A DNA stretch of 6,999 bases, from contig QMSC01000063.1 in the NCBI GenBank assembly GCA_003649515.1, forward strand, positions 1 to 6,999, in the 5' to 3' direction. Made by a program: the position numbers and the translations under genes. The notes under the pieces were generated by a model that was not told the DNA's origin, did not search any database, and saw only the letters and a list, made by a program, of their open reading frames with translations. Within the stretch, counting starts at the first letter, position 1. Each line of letters starts with the position of its first letter. Positions 5,859-6,999 of the stretch are shown here, in pieces. The stretch comes from Thermoprotei archaeon. Its GTDB lineage: Archaea > Thermoproteota > Thermoprotei > Thermofilales > B20-G17.

Positions 5859-6257
5859 TTAATTAAAAATTACACTGATACACTCGTTTTCATCCTTAAC
5901 TATACTGCCTATTTTCTCAAGCATGCTGTTTAGATCCCTCAACGACAATACCTTCACATTTTCAATTTTATCGAAGTTCAATAACCCTGCCTCGTCCGGT
6001 ACCCTTCTATAGGATTCCTCCTCGCAAACAACAAATATTCTAGCATGGCTCACGTCCATAACCTTGCCCCACAGTTCTATGAAGGAATTAATATTGGGAT
6101 CCACGAGATCAAAACACACTACTAGGTTGCCCTTGGATGCAACTACATCAAATGAATGTTCAATCCCGCTAAAGCCGACGATTCTGCCATTGATTTTAAC
6201 GTTAAAGCCTTTCCTCTCTAGAAAATCCTTAATCGTATCTTTTAGACCCCTCCTCAT
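5859..6257 (-). CDS. restriction-endonuclease-like fold protein, paralogue A
   Basis: From ATG 6257 this is a 132-residue soluble protein. An N-terminal helix (DFLERKGF, 11-18) leads to strand NVKING (19-24), then GFSG..H.FDVVA (28-40) and the strand NLVVCFD (44-50). This order resembles Mrr-like and other PD-(D/E)XK domains, with Asp 37 as the first acid. The second half-site should read E/D-X-K, but here Asp 50 is followed by LV with no lysine, so nuclease activity is doubtful. The next gene upstream on this strand is a clear paralogue: by hand, about 37 of 83 aligned residues match. A TTG at 6263 is also possible; ATG is favoured by the paralogue length and by AGGG seven bases or so upstream. 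The C-terminal part (86-132) diverges. It converges on pantoate kinase with an 11-base gap. Role unknown. Confidence 0.75.
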   Translation of the reverse strand: MRRGLKDTIKDFLERKGFNVKINGRIVGFSGIEHSFDVVASKGNLVVCFDLVDPNINSFIELWGKVMDVSHARIFVVCEEESYRRVPDEAGLLNFDKIENVKVLSLRDLNSMLEKIGSIVKDENECISVIFN

Positions 6258-6322
6258 AATCAATCCCTAATAGCGGTGTTAACAAACTAACTAGGGTCTT
6301 GCCTTCTTTAAAAGTAATAGAA

Positions 6323-6342
6323 AATTTAAGCTTTTCTATGTG
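6323..6342 (-). promoter_or_regulatory. promoter element of paralogue A (copy 1)
   Basis: In gene direction this reads CACATAGAAAAG followed by CTTAAATT: a plausible BRE (GAAAAG) and TATA box, plus a CACATA extension. It matches the element before paralogue B at 18 of 20 positions; only two adjacent bases are swapped. Predicted transcription start is near 6300, about 43 bases before ATG 6257. Confidence 0.65.
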
Positions 6343-6355
6343 AGGTAGAAACATC

Positions 6356-6760
6356 CTAACGAGGATAATATCTAAAGGATTTTGTGTTACCAGATTGCTC
6401 CAGAGATGCCAGCTCATTCTCCATTTTACTAATTAAGTCCTCATGATCTTTAAAGAGTACTAGCTTAAGCTTCCTAGTTTCTGTAAGCTCTGACGGAATG
6501 CACTCTCTAAACTTCTCCTCTACCAATAGGAAAATTCTTGCATAATCAACATCCACCGCCTTTAGGTATACTTTTAAAAACGATACTATGTCAAAGCTCG
6601 CATAATCGATACATAATGTTAGGTCGCCTTTAAGGGCTACGAGATCGAACTTATGTTTGACGCCACTATAGCCGACAAGGGTGCCATTAAGCCTTACATC
6701 AAAGCCTCTTTTTTCTAAAAAGTCTCTGAGAATTCGCTTGATGTCGATGGTTATGCCCAT
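6356..6760 (-). CDS. restriction-endonuclease-like fold protein, paralogue B
   Basis: From ATG 6760 the protein has 134 residues and repeats the plan of its downstream neighbour: helix DFLEKRGF (13-20), strand DVRLNG (21-26), GYSG..H.FDLVA (30-42), strand DLTLCID (46-52), then a helix and the strand ARIFLLVEE (74-82). Asp 39 would be the first acid and Asp 52 the second, but the lysine position is alanine, as in the other copy it is valine; both copies also keep a cysteine two residues before the second Asp. The open frame reaches GTG 6784, but GGTGG lies exactly five bases before ATG 6760 and that start makes the two paralogues nearly equal in length. The C-terminal tail is unlike that of the neighbour. 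It has its own promoter, so the pair is duplicated rather than simply cotranscribed. Function unknown. Confidence 0.75.
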   Translation of the reverse strand: MGITIDIKRILRDFLEKRGFDVRLNGTLVGYSGVKHKFDLVALKGDLTLCIDYASFDIVSFLKVYLKAVDVDYARIFLLVEEKFRECIPSELTETRKLKLVLFKDHEDLISKMENELASLEQSGNTKSFRYYPR

Positions 6761-6765
6761 CAAAG

Positions 6766-6770
6766 CCACC
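6766..6770 (-). promoter_or_regulatory. Shine-Dalgarno GGTGG deciding ATG 6760
   Basis: GGTGG is followed by five bases (CTTTG) and ATG 6760. The longer form from GTG 6784 has only a weaker GAGGT upstream and would add eight residues with no counterpart in the paralogue. Confidence 0.55.
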
Positions 6771-6817
6771 GGAAATTCGTTCACTCCAACCTCTTTTAGC
6801 CTTGTAGGAAAAATGGG

Positions 6818-6837
6818 AATTTAAGTCTTTCTATGTG
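6818..6837 (-). promoter_or_regulatory. promoter element of paralogue B (copy 2)
   Basis: In gene direction this reads CACATAGAAAGA followed by CTTAAATT, again a BRE-like purine run and TATA box. It is 18 of 20 identical to the element before paralogue A, while the DNA on either side differs. Predicted transcription start is near 6796, about 36 bases before ATG 6760. Confidence 0.65.
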
Positions 6838-6903
6838 AATTGAAAAGAAATTTTAGACAATTATATAATAGATTAAAAGAACTTTAAGCATAACGGTGTT
6901 ATA

Positions 6904-6996
6904 ATGACGTTGAAAAATTTCTTACTTGTCTTCCTCACTAAAGTGAGCATATTGATTATTAAAGTGAGAACTCTTAGAATTTTGAAATTAAAGTAA
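6904..6996 (+). CDS. possible 30-codon small ORF
   Basis: An ATG at 6904 opens 30 codons to TAA 6994. It has GGTG (6895-6898) five bases upstream, the same spacing seen for gdhA and paralogue B, and an AT-rich TATATAATA (6862-6870) at the right distance for a promoter. The product would be a hydrophobic stretch (FLLVFLTKVSILII) with a lysine- and arginine-rich end, compatible with a tiny membrane-associated peptide. The composition is AT-rich enough for this to arise by chance, and the repeats listed below lie inside it. Confidence 0.25.
   Translation: MTLKNFLLVFLTKVSILIIKVRTLRILKLK
6934..6968. repeat. palindrome plus direct repeat of TAAAGTGAG
   Basis: CTCACT-AA-AGTGAG (6934-6947) is a perfect 14-bp palindrome. 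Its right part, TAAAGTGAG (6939-6947), recurs at 6960-6968, 21 bases on, which is two helical turns. A variant TTAAAGTAAG is at 6988-6997. This may be a cluster of regulator sites for a gene beyond the window edge. Confidence 0.35.
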
Positions 6997-6999
6997 GCT

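Noticed and set aside
6064..6270. 68-codon plus-strand open frame opposite paralogue A
   Set aside because: Antisense shadow; the minus-strand frame has a paralogue and a promoter.
6229..6417. 62-codon open frame on the minus strand between the paralogues
   Set aside because: It overlaps the end of one paralogue, the promoter and the start of the other, in a different frame, and has no recognisable content.

Overview
The window looks like chromosomal DNA from a thermophilic archaeon, most likely of the Thermoproteota (TACK) side, although the sequence does not fix the lineage. The signs are: a hyperthermophile-type glutamate dehydrogenase; a short archaeal-type PRPP synthetase; a pantoate kinase, which belongs to the archaea-specific route to coenzyme A; AT-rich TATA/BRE-like boxes about 25 bases ahead of probable transcription starts; frequent TTG and GTG starts; and a recurrent GGTG-type Shine-Dalgarno sequence. 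There are no rRNA or tRNA genes, insertion sequences or CRISPR arrays.

Layout, left to right. (1) Positions 70-1657, plus strand: a probable two-gene operon of an AMMECR1-family protein and ribose-phosphate pyrophosphokinase, both starting with TTG and 19 bases apart. (2) 1695-1988, minus strand: a small cysteine-free protein with a thioredoxin-like pattern, behind a clear TTTAAATA box. (3) 2190-2577, plus strand: an unrecognised 129-residue helical protein with a 15-bp palindrome ahead of its presumed TATA box. (4) 2581-3861, minus strand: glutamate dehydrogenase (gdhA), ending one base from the previous gene. (5) 3862-4234: a gene-poor gap with the gdhA promoter, two inverted repeats and weak hints of decayed coding sequence. 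(6) 4235-5847, plus strand: an ECF-type membrane S component and pantoate kinase, sharing four bases (TTGA). (7) 5859-6760, minus strand: two tandem paralogues of a restriction-endonuclease-like fold that seem to have lost the catalytic lysine, each behind an almost identical 20-bp promoter element. (8) 6761-6999: promoter of the second paralogue, a possible 30-codon ORF, and short repeats at the window edge.

The genes are mostly nucleotide, amino-acid and cofactor metabolism. The most informative points are the overlap of a membrane S component with pantoate kinase, which suggests uptake of pantoate or a related CoA precursor, and the tandem duplication that carried its promoter with it. I see no clear new defence or mobile system; the duplicated nuclease-fold pair is the closest candidate for something undescribed.
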